In this document: positions 27,423-36,715 of the stretch, piece by piece
Position numbering within the stretch: the first letter of the stretch is position 1
How the letters are laid out: each line of letters opens with the position of its first letter
Source: an uncultured bacterium
GTDB taxonomy: Bacteria > Bacillota > Clostridia > Lachnospirales > Lachnospiraceae
Length of the DNA: 64,000 bases
Assembly (NCBI GenBank): GCA_947383005.1
Contig: CANDBT010000002.1
Span: 124,001 to 188,000 of the forward strand
Reading direction: 5' to 3'
The notes under the pieces: generated by a model
What the model was told of the DNA's origin: nothing
Seen by the model: only the letters and a program-made list of their open reading frames with translations
Database searches by the model: none
Program-made: the position numbers and the translations under genes

Positions 27423-28334
27423 TTACATCATCCTCTGTAAAGCTGTCAGAATCATTTGCTCTGCTGCCTGGAACTCCTCTCTCCTCTGCACTACAAATCC
27501 ATGGCTGCTGTGAAGGAACCGCTTTCCATACACCGGAACTCCCAGAGCCAGCAGCCTTCTGTGAAATTCAGCCGCCTCGTCACAAAACATATCATTCTCA
27601 CAGTACAGCATCAGTGCCGGAGGCATCTGGGAAAGCTGTTCATCCGAAGCAAAGGCCGGACTACAGTAGATCTCCCCGGCATCCTCTGGATTTACATACA
27701 TTTTCTGATAGAGATCCGATTTCCATGCCGGAATCCGTGGGTTTGCGGTGCCATTTCTCCGGTCAACTGCCAGGGTTTTATTATCAAGCCCTGCGTAATC
27801 CAGAATCTGCAAGGCAGGAAGAAAGGTTTTCTGATCTATCGACATCAAAATGATAGCCGCCGTCAGATTCCCGCCTGCACTGTGGCCTCCCACCGCAATC
27901 CGGCTTCGGTCAATTTCCAGCTTGTCTGCACAATCGGCACAGAATAGCATCACATCATAGCAGGCATATACCTGACCCGGATAGCGCATGGCCGGTGCCG
28001 GCACATAATCAATATCCACTATGGCACAGCCTGAGCGGCTGCAAATATTGCGGCAAAACATAATATCCTGATCTCTCCTGCCCTTCACAAATCCTCCGCC
28101 ATGCATATGGATAAATAAGGGTACCTTTTTCCCGTCGCTTCCCTCCGGACGATAAAAATGCACCAGCGTTTTTCCCACCCGGGTGTCAATCTCAAAATCC
28201 CATTCTTTCCCGACCCGGAATCTTTCCAGTTCCTCTTTGCTTAAACTGCGTCCGGCCCCGCCGTCGCGGATCTCCTGAACCAGCTTTTCTTCCTCCGGCG
28301 TCACAGCCAGGTCTTTCCACAATCTTTCCCCCAT
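27423..28334 (-). CDS. Alpha/beta hydrolase (hormone-sensitive-lipase-type esterase)
   Basis: 303 residues from the ATG at 28334, which has GGAGGAAG upstream. The oxyanion motif HMHGGGF, the nucleophile elbow GGHSAGGN, and the later acid and His (CENDMFCDE; HSSHGF) match the HSL/acetyl-esterase family. A longer in-frame reading to 28580 runs through the tandem repeat 28361-28645 and is rejected as the start. It probably hydrolyses small acyl esters in the cytoplasm. It is followed by the convergent J-protein gene and preceded by repeats. Confidence 0.88.
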   Translation of the reverse strand: MGERLWKDLAVTPEEEKLVQEIRDGGAGRSLSKEELERFRVGKEWDFEIDTRVGKTLVHFYRPEGSDGKKVPLFIHMHGGGFVKGRRDQDIMFCRNICSRSGCAIVDIDYVPAPAMRYPGQVYACYDVMLFCADCADKLEIDRSRIAVGGHSAGGNLTAAIILMSIDQKTFLPALQILDYAGLDNKTLAVDRRNGTANPRIPAWKSDLYQKMYVNPEDAGEIYCSPAFASDEQLSQMPPALMLYCENDMFCDEAAEFHRRLLALGVPVYGKRFLHSSHGFVVQRREEFQAAEQMILTALQRMM

Positions 28335-28360
28335 CTCTCTTCCTCCTTGTATAATACTGT

Positions 28361-28645
28361 TTCGGCACGCGTCGCGTCGCTTCGCTCCGCCTGCCACCTC
28401 ATCGGAACGCATTCCGGTTGTGAAACTTCGTTTCACAAGCGTTCCTCCTTTTAATAAGGTATTGGCACGCGTCGCTCCGCTCCACCTGCCACCTCGTCGG
28501 AACGCATTCCAGTTGTGAAACTTCGTTTCACAAGCGTTCCTCCTTTTAATAAGGTATTGGCACGCGTCGCTTCGCTCCACCTGCCATGTCGTCGGAACGC
28601 ATTCCAGTTGTGAAACTTCGTTTCACAAGCGTTCCTCCTCTCGTA
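28361..28645. repeat. 95-100-bp tandem repeat, three units
   Basis: Units begin with GGCACGCGTCG at 28364, 28464 and 28559. Each holds the hairpin TTGTGAAAC-TTC-GTTTCACAA and ends with an AGGAGGAACGC-like sequence on the minus strand, so it mimics ribosome binding sites. The reading frame stays open on the minus strand through all units. Confidence 0.9.
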
Positions 28646-28649
28646 TAAT

Positions 28650-28778
28650 TTTCCTCATCTGCGCGCCTTGTTTTGCGGGATACCATAGGCGCTCCTTGTG
28701 AGGATTTTGCCCTCATTCGGACCATATCTCCCACAAATTGTGACGCGCATCTGACAGAAAGCAATCTTCAAACATGCC
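28650..28778. repeat. Dispersed repeat related to 24938-25100
   Basis: Shares CATAGGCGCTCCTTGTGAG and the end GACGCGCATCTGACAGAAAG with the element beside the Hsp70 gene, and shares its terminal sequence with 36680-36715. It fills the space up to the transporter's stop. Confidence 0.6.
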
Positions 28779-28781
28779 CTA

Positions 28782-30104
28782 CTACAGGAAGAAGGAAAAG
28801 AAAAAGGAAGCAATAATCAATACAATCCCTCCGCCCACACGGCTGGACAGCTGGGCATAGCTGATCAGTTCCAGTCGGTTGGCTGCTCCCAGAACAGCAA
28901 TATCGCCGGATCCTCCCCGGTTGGCCATGCAAAGTCCGGCGGTAACAGCCGAATCAATGGGATAAAAGCCCACCAGCTTTCCTACAACAGCACTCCCCAG
29001 AATCGCGCCTGCCACCACCATCAATGCAATCAGAAGATTACTGGGGCTTGCCGCAGAGACCAGTTCCGCCAGATCAAAATCCACGCCCATGCCGACCATG
29101 GTTCCCATACCGACCACTGTCACCATAAATCCCTGTACGTTTTTTGTCGCCGCCCGGATATTGGCCGGTATTACCCCCAAGGCTGCAATAATCACCACGA
29201 AAATGATACTGTAGGCAAAGTTATGAATCTGTGCCCCGAAAACAGTTGGCAGCAATACCTTGCTGAACATCCGTCCCACTGCAAAAATGGTTCCGATGAG
29301 CAGCAGGGCCCCGCAGTAATCATTCAAAGTAACCTTAACTTTCACATCCTCTTTAATCAGTTTGCTGTCCACTGGCATAATATTGGTTCCATCGCCGGTA
29401 AGGCCCGGTTTTATCTGACCCAGACGGTTTAACAGCGCCCCGGCGACAATACAGAAGAGATTGGCAATGGTCAGGATAATAATGGCAAAGGAATAATAAT
29501 TCGCAGCAGGCTCTCCGCTGATCTGCTCATAGATCTGTGACAACGGCACCGCGCCTGCTCCGTTTCCGCCGCCCATAATCGGCAGGACATACCGAATCAC
29601 CATGTTGATGGGTGACACGCCAAAGAGCAGACCAGTAACAATCCCAAAGACGGATGCCCCCAAAAGCCCTCCCAGAATCGCCGGAATATATCCTCCGAAG
29701 CTGCGCAGAAGCACCTTCCGGTCCAGGGACAGGATAGAGCCTGCGATCAGGGAAACAATAAAGGTATTCAGAATATTCACATCTCCCTGCACCATAGTCC
29801 CGATCAGTTCTACATATTTCTCCGGTATCAGATTAAACTGCTTTAACACCGCAGTCCCAAAGAAAATCATCAGCAAACCGCCGCCAATGTATGTATTCCA
29901 GATGGGAAGAATTTTCCCGATCTTATTAAAAATAATCGCAATGACAAAACTGACTGCAATAAATGCCGTAATATCGGATCCAAGAGCCCCGGCAAAGACC
30001 ACCACCAAAATGATAGCCGAGCACAGCAAATAGAGCCATAAAGGCAGACCCCCCAGATCATTAAATTCCTGCCATAAAGTCTTTTTCTCTTTATTATCAC
30101 TCAT
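28782..30104 (-). CDS. 2-hydroxycarboxylate transporter (CitS/CimH family)
   Basis: 440 residues, about 11 hydrophobic segments. Both re-entrant-loop signatures are visible: GGGNGAGAVPLSQIY (GGNG) near 174 and NRGGSGDIAVLGAANR (GGSG) near 400, followed by ELISYAQLSSRVGG. This family takes up citrate, malate or lactate with Na+ or H+. It is the last gene of a leftward set with aconitase, LysR and isocitrate dehydrogenase, so citrate is the most likely substrate. GGAGG lies 9 bp before the start. Confidence 0.93.
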   Translation of the reverse strand: MSDNKEKKTLWQEFNDLGGLPLWLYLLCSAIILVVVFAGALGSDITAFIAVSFVIAIIFNKIGKILPIWNTYIGGGLLMIFFGTAVLKQFNLIPEKYVELIGTMVQGDVNILNTFIVSLIAGSILSLDRKVLLRSFGGYIPAILGGLLGASVFGIVTGLLFGVSPINMVIRYVLPIMGGGNGAGAVPLSQIYEQISGEPAANYYSFAIIILTIANLFCIVAGALLNRLGQIKPGLTGDGTNIMPVDSKLIKEDVKVKVTLNDYCGALLLIGTIFAVGRMFSKVLLPTVFGAQIHNFAYSIIFVVIIAALGVIPANIRAATKNVQGFMVTVVGMGTMVGMGVDFDLAELVSAASPSNLLIALMVVAGAILGSAVVGKLVGFYPIDSAVTAGLCMANRGGSGDIAVLGAANRLELISYAQLSSRVGGGIVLIIASFFFSFFL

Positions 30105-30192
30105 TTTTCTTTCCTCCTCGTGATAAAACCATTTGCTTTCTCCAAACAGTAAATTCCACTTTTTTCTGATACCGGATATCCACTACCCTTCT

Positions 30193-30420
30193 GGCTGCCT
30201 CTTCGGATAATGAAGCTGTCCGCTACTTCCCATCGGCAATCCCAATCACATCTTCCCTTCCGGCTGCCTCTTCAGGTAACGAAGCTGTTCACTGCTTACC
30301 ATCGGCAATCCCAATCACAGATTCCCTTCCTACTGCCTCTTCGGATAACGAAGCAGTCCGCTACTTCCCATCGGCAATCCCAATCACATCTTCCCTTCCA
30401 GCTGCCTCTTCAGGTAGCGA
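30193..30420. repeat. 69-bp tandem repeat overlapping the aconitase 3' end
   Basis: Four units with CTGCCTCTTC at 30195, 30264, 30333 and 30402. The last lies inside the aconitase coding region and supplies its last codons (RYLKRQLEGKM and stop). The other three reproduce that segment downstream of the stop, in frame (69 = 23 codons). Confidence 0.9.
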
Positions 30421-32342
30421 AGCTGCCCGCCGCAGGATATCACCTCCAGTTCACTGTCTGATAATTCCAGCCTTGCCTGAAAATCTGTGTTTTTCGTCAC
30501 ATTATGAATCCATATCTTTTTTGTCTGCATCTGGTCTGGCAGGTCTCTGACTTCCAGTTCATCCCCCCTGTCGATTCTGTCATAATCCTCCGGGTTCTCA
30601 AAAATCATGGGGATAATGCCGTGATTGACCAGATTTCCCTTATGGATTCTGGCAATGCTTTTGGCAATGATGGCCCGCACTCCCAGATACATCGGATTGA
30701 TGGCCGCATGCTCTCTCGAAGAACCCTGACCATAGTTTTCTCCGCCGATGATGATGCTCTGGCCCATCTCTTTTGCTCTCCCTGCAAAATCGGGATCATA
30801 GCGATGATAGCAATACTGCGACATGAGCGGAATATTGGAGCGCATACTGGAGAATTCAGCGCTGGCCGGCGTAATATCATCCGTGGTAATATTGTCCACG
30901 GTCTTCAGGCTGACCTTTACCTTCAGATACCGGGCCGGTGGCTCAGGAACCGGAAGAGGCTGAATATTGGGTCCGCGCACAATCTTTACCTGGCTGGCTT
31001 CCTCCTCTGGCAGCGGCTTTATGATCATGGAATCATCTACCGGGAAGCTTTCTGGCTCATGAATGCCGCCCAGAATCTCCACATCCGCTCCCATGATTTC
31101 CTCCGCGCTGGCAAAGGTTCCCATGATGGCCGTGGCTGCTGCGCTCTCCGGGCTGACCAGATAAATCTCCGCGGTTGGGTTTCCGGCCCGTCCTTTAAAA
31201 TTCCGGTTGGAGGTCCGCACTGCCACTCCCCTGGTTGCCGGGGACTGGCCGATGGCACAGCAGGGGCCGCAAGCAATCTCCAGAAGCCGCACGCCTGCAT
31301 CTGTCAGCATTTCCATATATCCGTCCCGCATCAACTGTTTGTAAATCTGTTTGGAGGAAATTCCACAGGTACAGCTGACATCCTCATGGACATGCCTGCC
31401 CTTAAAAACCAGGGCCGCCTTGGCCACATCCGCATAGCTGGTGTTAGTACAGTTTCCGATAAACACCTGCTGCACCTTCTTTTTTTTCACATTCCTCAAA
31501 GGCACCACATTGTCCGGCTGATGGGGACAGGCGCAGAGTGGTTCCAGCTTGCTCATGTCGATCTCCATCTCTCCGTCATATTCCGCATCTTCATCCGGCA
31601 GCAGTTCCCGGTAATCCTCCTCCCGCTGCTGGGCCTTCAGAAATCTTCTCACCTGTTCATCCGCCGGGAAAATCGAAGTGGTTGCCCCCATTTCCGCTCC
31701 CATATTGGCAATCGTCGCCCGCTCATTTACTTCCAAAGCCCCGGCTCCCGGTCCCACATACTCGAACACCTTTCCTAAGCCGCCCTTGATTCCGACTCTT
31801 TTTAACATTTCCAGAATCACTTCCTTGGCGTTACAGCCAGGTTTCAGCTTCCCGGTCAGCTTTACCCGGATAATCTCCGGCATTTTCAGCCGCATAGGCA
31901 CTCCGGTCATGGCTGTAGCTACATCCATGCCTCCCACTCCGATACACAGCATGCCGATAGCCCCGCCGTGAGGCGTGTGGCTGTCCCCTCCCATACTCAA
32001 TTTCCCTGGCTTTCCAAACCGCGCCACATGGACGGCATGGCAAATTCCGTTGCCTGGCCTTGACACATAAACCCCGTATCTCCTGGCCACAGATTGAAGA
32101 TAGATGTGGTCATCCGGTGTCTTGTTGTCTAAGTACAACAGATTGTGGTCCAGATAGCTGACACTGGTCTCCACCTGAGTCCTGGGAAGCCCTATGGCCT
32201 CAAAGGCCAGGTAAGTCATCACCGCGTTGATATCATGTGTCAGCGTCTGATCTACCTTCACAAAGATCTCCTCTCCCGGCTTCATTCGGGCTGGTTTTGC
32301 CAGATGGGCCTCCAGAATTTTTCTTGTCAGGTTTTTTCCCAT
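30384..32342 (-). CDS. Aconitate hydratase (single-chain, about 650 residues)
   Basis: 652 residues from the ATG at 32342 (AAGGGGG upstream). It converts citrate to isocitrate with a 4Fe-4S cluster. Cluster ligands are visible in FIGNCTNTSYADV and IACGPCCAIGQSPATRG; substrate-site segments include GGDSHTPHGGAIGML and GENYGQGSSREHAA of the swivel domain. The length and domain order match the bacterial aconitase/homoaconitase type common in Clostridia. It lies between LysR and the hydroxycarboxylate carrier. The C-terminus lies in a 69-bp tandem repeat. Confidence 0.95.
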   Translation of the reverse strand: MGKNLTRKILEAHLAKPARMKPGEEIFVKVDQTLTHDINAVMTYLAFEAIGLPRTQVETSVSYLDHNLLYLDNKTPDDHIYLQSVARRYGVYVSRPGNGICHAVHVARFGKPGKLSMGGDSHTPHGGAIGMLCIGVGGMDVATAMTGVPMRLKMPEIIRVKLTGKLKPGCNAKEVILEMLKRVGIKGGLGKVFEYVGPGAGALEVNERATIANMGAEMGATTSIFPADEQVRRFLKAQQREEDYRELLPDEDAEYDGEMEIDMSKLEPLCACPHQPDNVVPLRNVKKKKVQQVFIGNCTNTSYADVAKAALVFKGRHVHEDVSCTCGISSKQIYKQLMRDGYMEMLTDAGVRLLEIACGPCCAIGQSPATRGVAVRTSNRNFKGRAGNPTAEIYLVSPESAAATAIMGTFASAEEIMGADVEILGGIHEPESFPVDDSMIIKPLPEEEASQVKIVRGPNIQPLPVPEPPARYLKVKVSLKTVDNITTDDITPASAEFSSMRSNIPLMSQYCYHRYDPDFAGRAKEMGQSIIIGGENYGQGSSREHAAINPMYLGVRAIIAKSIARIHKGNLVNHGIIPMIFENPEDYDRIDRGDELEVRDLPDQMQTKKIWIHNVTKNTDFQARLELSDSELEVISCGGQLRYLKRQLEGKM

Positions 32343-32436
32343 TAAAAATACCCCCTTATCATGATTTCTTACACTTCCTGAAATCATTATAAGGGGGCAG
32401 ATGCCCATAAGTAAAATCACTATATGCGAATGGGAA

Positions 32437-33357
32437 TCATAACCTTTTCCTATGGGTTTCCAAAACCTCCCGGGTAATCTCTAACAATGCCTGTTCCACC
32501 TCTCCCATATAGCAGCCTTCCCGGTACAAAGCCTGAACCTCCCAGGTCACGGGAATCTTTGCCAGGTGAAATGCCTCTGCTTCCATACTGCCTTTCATCA
32601 GTTCCAGGGTGATTTCCGGCACAATAGCCACTCCCAGCCCCTGGGCAGCCAGGCGGTAGGAAAGCATGTTGCTGTGAGACTCCATGAAAATATCCGGCTT
32701 TAGTCCCGCATTCTGATACAGCACTTCCACACAGGAACGGAGAGCATGGCCTTTATACAGGGTAATAAGAGGAAGCCTTGCCACCTGCCGCCAGTTGACC
32801 ACCTTTCCCTCTTCCTCCAGCAAATGTTCCTTCTTCAGATAACCTTTGCCCGCAACCAAAACCAGTTCCTCCTGCGACACCTCCACCTGCACGATATCCT
32901 TATCCCTGGTCCACGCCGGAAGCATAACAAAATCCACATCCCCGTTGCGCAGCTGCTGCACCAGGCGGTTTCCCGGTCCGCTGACCACAACTACCTCAAT
33001 CCCCGGATACCGTTTCTTAAACGGCGCCAGAATCAAAGGAAGCATATAAATGATCCGTTCGCTGGGAAAACCAATCCGGATTCTCCCCCGCAAATGATGC
33101 GTGATATCCCGCATCTCCCGATCCATATCATCCATCTGTACCAGAATTTTTTTCGTCCTCTTCAGATACTGTTCTCCTGCATAAGTCAGAACCAGTGGAC
33201 TGGAAGAACGATCAAACAACCGGACTCCCAGTTCCTCTTCCACCTTGCCGATATAATTGCTGAGAGCCGGCTGACTGATAAAAAGCGCAGCCGCAGCCTT
33301 CGTAATGCTGCCGCATTCCGCCACCTTACTTACATAAGTAAATTGCCGCAGTTCCAT
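32437..33357 (-). CDS. LysR-family regulator of the citrate genes
   Basis: 306 residues from the ATG at 33357 (AAGGGAG upstream). The winged HTH is MELRQFTYVSKVAECGSITKA with LFISQPALSNYIGKVEEELG; the effector domain begins near 90 with IRIGFPSERIIYMLPLIL. It is similar to CynR/CitR-type regulators. It sits within the set isocitrate dehydrogenase - LysR - aconitase - carrier, all leftward, so it probably senses citrate or a related acid. Confidence 0.9.
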   Translation of the reverse strand: MELRQFTYVSKVAECGSITKAAAALFISQPALSNYIGKVEEELGVRLFDRSSSPLVLTYAGEQYLKRTKKILVQMDDMDREMRDITHHLRGRIRIGFPSERIIYMLPLILAPFKKRYPGIEVVVVSGPGNRLVQQLRNGDVDFVMLPAWTRDKDIVQVEVSQEELVLVAGKGYLKKEHLLEEEGKVVNWRQVARLPLITLYKGHALRSCVEVLYQNAGLKPDIFMESHSNMLSYRLAAQGLGVAIVPEITLELMKGSMEAEAFHLAKIPVTWEVQALYREGCYMGEVEQALLEITREVLETHRKRL

Positions 33358-33462
33358 CGCTCTTCTCCCTTTCTCTGGCTCCTGAACGCCAGCTTTGCCC
33401 GGATACAGAAAGCAGCCCTGCCCGGAATGACGCAACAGACATCACTGACCGGAAGCGCCGTG

Positions 33463-34624
33463 TCATTGCAGACGTTTCACCGTGTCAATCACATAATCCG
33501 TAAACTCCCTGGCGCTGGCATCCTCCGGGAAGGTGGTAAGGACCACTTTTCTCTCTGTCACGGTGCAGATATCCATGGCCTTTTCCAGCAGTTCTTTTTT
33601 GTCCACATATCCAATGTGGGCCAAAAGCATTCCTGCTGCCCGAATCAGTGAACTGGGATCCGCATACTCTCCTCTTCCATGGCTCATCAGGTAAGGCGCC
33701 GTGCCATGAATCGCCTCGAACATGGCATATTGATTCCCGATATTGGAAGAAGAAGCTGTGCCTAAGCCCCCCCTGATGTTCCGCCGCCACATCGGTGACA
33801 ATATCCCCGTACAGGTTAGGCAACACCACCACTTCAATCCCTTTGTTGAATTCCGAATCCAGCATCTTGGCGCACATCGCGTCTACCAGTCTCTCCTGAA
33901 TCTCGATTTCCGGATACTCCTCCCCTACCTTCCTCACCGCCTTGATAAAGTTTCCGTCCGCCAGCTTCACGATGTTGGCTTTGGTCACAATGGTTACATT
34001 TTTCTTGTTGTTTTTCCTGGCAAATTCAAAGGCCGCCCTGGCGATGCGCTCGCTTCCCTGTCTGGTCTGAACCTTAAAATCCACGGCCAGATCTTCATCT
34101 ACCTGGATTCCTTTATTCCCCCAGATGTACTCTCCCTCGATATTCTCCCGGAAAAATGTCCAGTCAATGCCCTTATCCGGGATTCGAATGGGACGGACTG
34201 CCGCAAACAATTCCAGCCCCCGGCGCAGCAGACTGTTGGCCGATACCAGATTGGGCCACGGATCCCCTGCCCTGGGCGTTACCATAGGACCCTTTAAAAG
34301 CACGTCACATTGCTTTACTTTCTCAAACACTTCGTCCGGAAGACTCTGCAATTTAGCGGCACGGTTTTCAATGGTCATCCCCTCAATCCTGCAAAGTTCC
34401 ACCTTCCCCCTTTCCAGTTCCGACGGAATCAGCGCTCGAATCACTCTTAACGCCTGCTCCATAATAATAGGGCCAATCCCGTCCCCGGGAAGAATTCCCA
34501 CTACAATCTTATCCAGACTGCCAAAATCCTTCGCCTCACTGTCCGCCTTCATCCGCTCAATCCGCTCAAATTCGGACCGAATCAATTCCCCAAACCTCTC
34601 CTGCGCCTGTAAAATAGTATCCAT
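33463..34624 (-). pseudogene. Isocitrate/isopropylmalate dehydrogenase family gene with a one-base frameshift
   Basis: Two overlapping frames form one protein of about 386 residues. The first carries VVGILPGDGIGPIIMEQALRV, FRENIEGEYIWGN (substrate site) and VVVLPNLYGDIVTDVAAEHQ. The second continues GGLGTASSSNIGNQYAMF and FEAIHGTAP. The switch falls at seven C's (33767-33773; seven G's in the coding strand). With six, the frame is open throughout. Aconitase nearby favours isocitrate as substrate. Either a sequencing error, a recent mutation or a phase-variable tract. Confidence 0.85.
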
Positions 34625-34820
34625 GCCTGTCTCCTCCTTGCATTTACCCTTGCCTGCTTTCCTGATTGTACAGTTCCAAATACCTTTTGACCCCTATGAT
34701 ACTACAGATTGCTCCGCATTTCGCAATCCTAAAACACCTCAAATTCACTCATTTTTCAGCGAAAAATAGCTACTTTTCAGTGTTTTGCGGGTCATTTAGT
34801 TTAGACAAAGAGATACTCAG

Positions 34821-35150
34821 CCATGGAAAAAGGAGCGGCAAGCGACCGGAACTGGTCTGATGATTTTGACTTTGCAGGGATTTAGAAGTCCTTAAATTCA
34901 CAAATTTTGCGTTGAAACGAAAATCCCCTCTGTTTGAGCGAAGCGAGTTTGGGGATTTTCGTTTCGCTTTTCGCCAAAGCGCACAGGAAAATGCGTCAGT
35001 GACGCATTTTATCGTGAGCAAAAATCGAGAATTTTAGGAATTCTTTGCCTCAGCACGCAGAAAAGCTGCCAGTGGCAGGTTTTCTGTGGATCCCGAAACC
35101 GGAAAAAACAGCAGACCAGTTCCGGTCGCTTGCCGCTCCTTTTTCCATGG
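34821..35150. mobile_element. 330-bp element with perfect 39-bp terminal inverted repeats
   Basis: 34821-34859 and 35112-35150 are exact reverse complements over 39 bp (ends CCATGGAAAAAGGAGCGG). Inside are more hairpins: AAAATCCCC with GGGGATTTT near 34920-34961, AAAATGCGTC-AGT-GACGCATTTT at 34988-35010, and a nested hairpin CTGCC-AGT-GGCAG at 35066-35078. It has no gene, so it is a MITE-like candidate. I see no target-site duplication. Confidence 0.75.
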
Positions 35151-35249
35151 CGTACCTTTTGGCAAAACTTAACTAACTGACATTGCCTTCTGAACTGTTA
35201 CTTATCATATAAGGAAATGCCTGTTCTGTAAAATACAAGTTCTGCGGGT

Positions 35250-36491
35250 CTAATCATAGGTAAAATGCAAGGAACCGGAAACGCTCATCTGCCCAAGCGT
35301 CTCTGTCAGAAGCCGCAAAAACTCCCTGGAACTTTTCGGCATTTTCCCCTCCTTTGGGCAGGCCACGGCAAGCTTCCAGACCCCCTCCAGACTCCGGTCC
35401 AGCGGATAGCACACAAGCCCCTCCACCCCCGAATAAAGATTCAGATAGGAGCCGGGAAGAAAGGTAACCCCCGTCCCTGCTGCCACCAGCCGTTTCACCG
35501 TCTCCATGCTTTTGGTGGTACAACAGATATCCGGCTCAAGCTTTGCGTTTCTTAAAATCTGATCCGCCACCAGCCGAAGCTTCTGCCGGGCAGACACCAT
35601 AACAAAAGGCTCCTCTCTCAGCCCGGCCAGGTCCTCCCCCGTCAGCTTCTTCCCGTCCGGCAGACCAAGCCTGAGCTTTTTGCTCTTCGGAATCACCAGA
35701 TAAAAAGGGTCTTCAAAAAACATCTCATACCGCACCTGCTCCCTCTCCTCATGAAAATGGAGGACGTAGAAATCGACCTTCCCGCCAATCATCAGCTGCT
35801 CCAGTCCGTGGGAATTGTTCTCCCGGATCCGAATCCGGATTCCCGGAAAACGTTCCCGGAATGCAGGGATAATCCTGGGAAGAAGATAGGTTCCCGGATT
35901 CAGGGGAATGCAAAAAGTAATCGTCCCCTTTTTCAGTTCCTGAAACTCCTCCAGTTCTATCCGAAGCTGAGTAAACAGGTCTCTGACCTCTTCCAGCCGG
36001 TTTAAAAGTTCCCGCCCGAAAAAGGACTCTTCCACACCGCCCTTTCCCCGCAAAAACACCTCGGCCCCCAGATCTGTCTCCAGTTCTTTGAGCATCTGGC
36101 TTAGAGACGGCTGTGCCACATACAGTTCCTGGGCCGCCCTGGAAATATTTTGATACTCCCGGATGCACAGCAGGTAGCGGATCTCATGTTCTGTCCACAG
36201 ATGGCCTTTTCCCGGATTCCCTTCCTTCCGGCAGCCGCAGTTGTCCACCCACTCCTCCAGCCGCAAAAAGCAGGTAAGAATCCGTTTTCCCATGTCTGTC
36301 ACCGTCTCCCCCTCCGGCGTGAGAATCATCTTCCTCCCGACCCGTCTGAAAAGAACCGCTCCTAATTCATTTTCACAATTTTTCACCACCCGGGCAACGG
36401 TAGACGGGCTTTTCCCCAGAGAAGAGGAAGCCTTCTGGATGCTTTCTTCCCTCTCTATGGCATGGATATAGCGCAGCTGCTGCTCATTCAT
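35250..36491 (-). CDS. LysR-type regulator with two tandem HTH domains
   Basis: 413 residues from the ATG at 36491 (GGAGGAAG upstream). Residues 1-65 are one LysR HTH (MNEQQLRYIHAIEREESIQK, GKSPSTVARVVKNCENELG). Residues about 100-160 are a second (HEIRYLLCIREYQNISRAA, VAQPSLSQMLKELETDLG). A single LysR effector domain follows from about 185 (GTITFCIPLNPGTYLLPRI). Ordinary LysR proteins have one HTH and about 300 residues. It is adjacent to the broken MATE gene. The target is unknown. Confidence 0.88.
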   Translation of the reverse strand: MNEQQLRYIHAIEREESIQKASSSLGKSPSTVARVVKNCENELGAVLFRRVGRKMILTPEGETVTDMGKRILTCFLRLEEWVDNCGCRKEGNPGKGHLWTEHEIRYLLCIREYQNISRAAQELYVAQPSLSQMLKELETDLGAEVFLRGKGGVEESFFGRELLNRLEEVRDLFTQLRIELEEFQELKKGTITFCIPLNPGTYLLPRIIPAFRERFPGIRIRIRENNSHGLEQLMIGGKVDFYVLHFHEEREQVRYEMFFEDPFYLVIPKSKKLRLGLPDGKKLTGEDLAGLREEPFVMVSARQKLRLVADQILRNAKLEPDICCTTKSMETVKRLVAAGTGVTFLPGSYLNLYSGVEGLVCYPLDRSLEGVWKLAVACPKEGKMPKSSREFLRLLTETLGQMSVSGSLHFTYD

Positions 36492-36675
36492 TGGGTTCTC
36501 TTCCTCCTTCGGATATTCCTGGCAGTTCCGCAGACTCTGCCCTGCCTCTCCTTCTGTGATGATTTCCTGAAAAATACTTCCGGGAGATGCAGAAACAGCC
36601 TGCTGTCCTGATTGAAATCCCTTTCGGTCTTCGTTGATTCTCTGCCTTCTCGGGAAAGCAGACTCTGGAGTGTGT

Positions 36676-36715
36676 TTGAACATTGCTTTCTGGCAGATAT
36701 GTGTCACCGTTTCTT
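36676..36715. repeat. End of the dispersed 24938/28650 repeat
   Basis: Contains ATTGCTTTCTGGCAGAT, the terminal motif shared with 24938 and, inverted, with 28755. It overlaps the 3' end of the MATE pseudogene. Confidence 0.5.

Noticed and set aside
28335-28580. N-terminal extension of the alpha/beta hydrolase
   Set aside because: It runs through a tandem repeat, and a good ribosome binding site precedes the ATG at 28334.
33463-34624. Tartrate or isopropylmalate dehydrogenase
   Set aside because: The family allows it, but the adjacent aconitase and hydroxycarboxylate carrier favour isocitrate. No leu genes are nearby. Not excluded by sequence alone.
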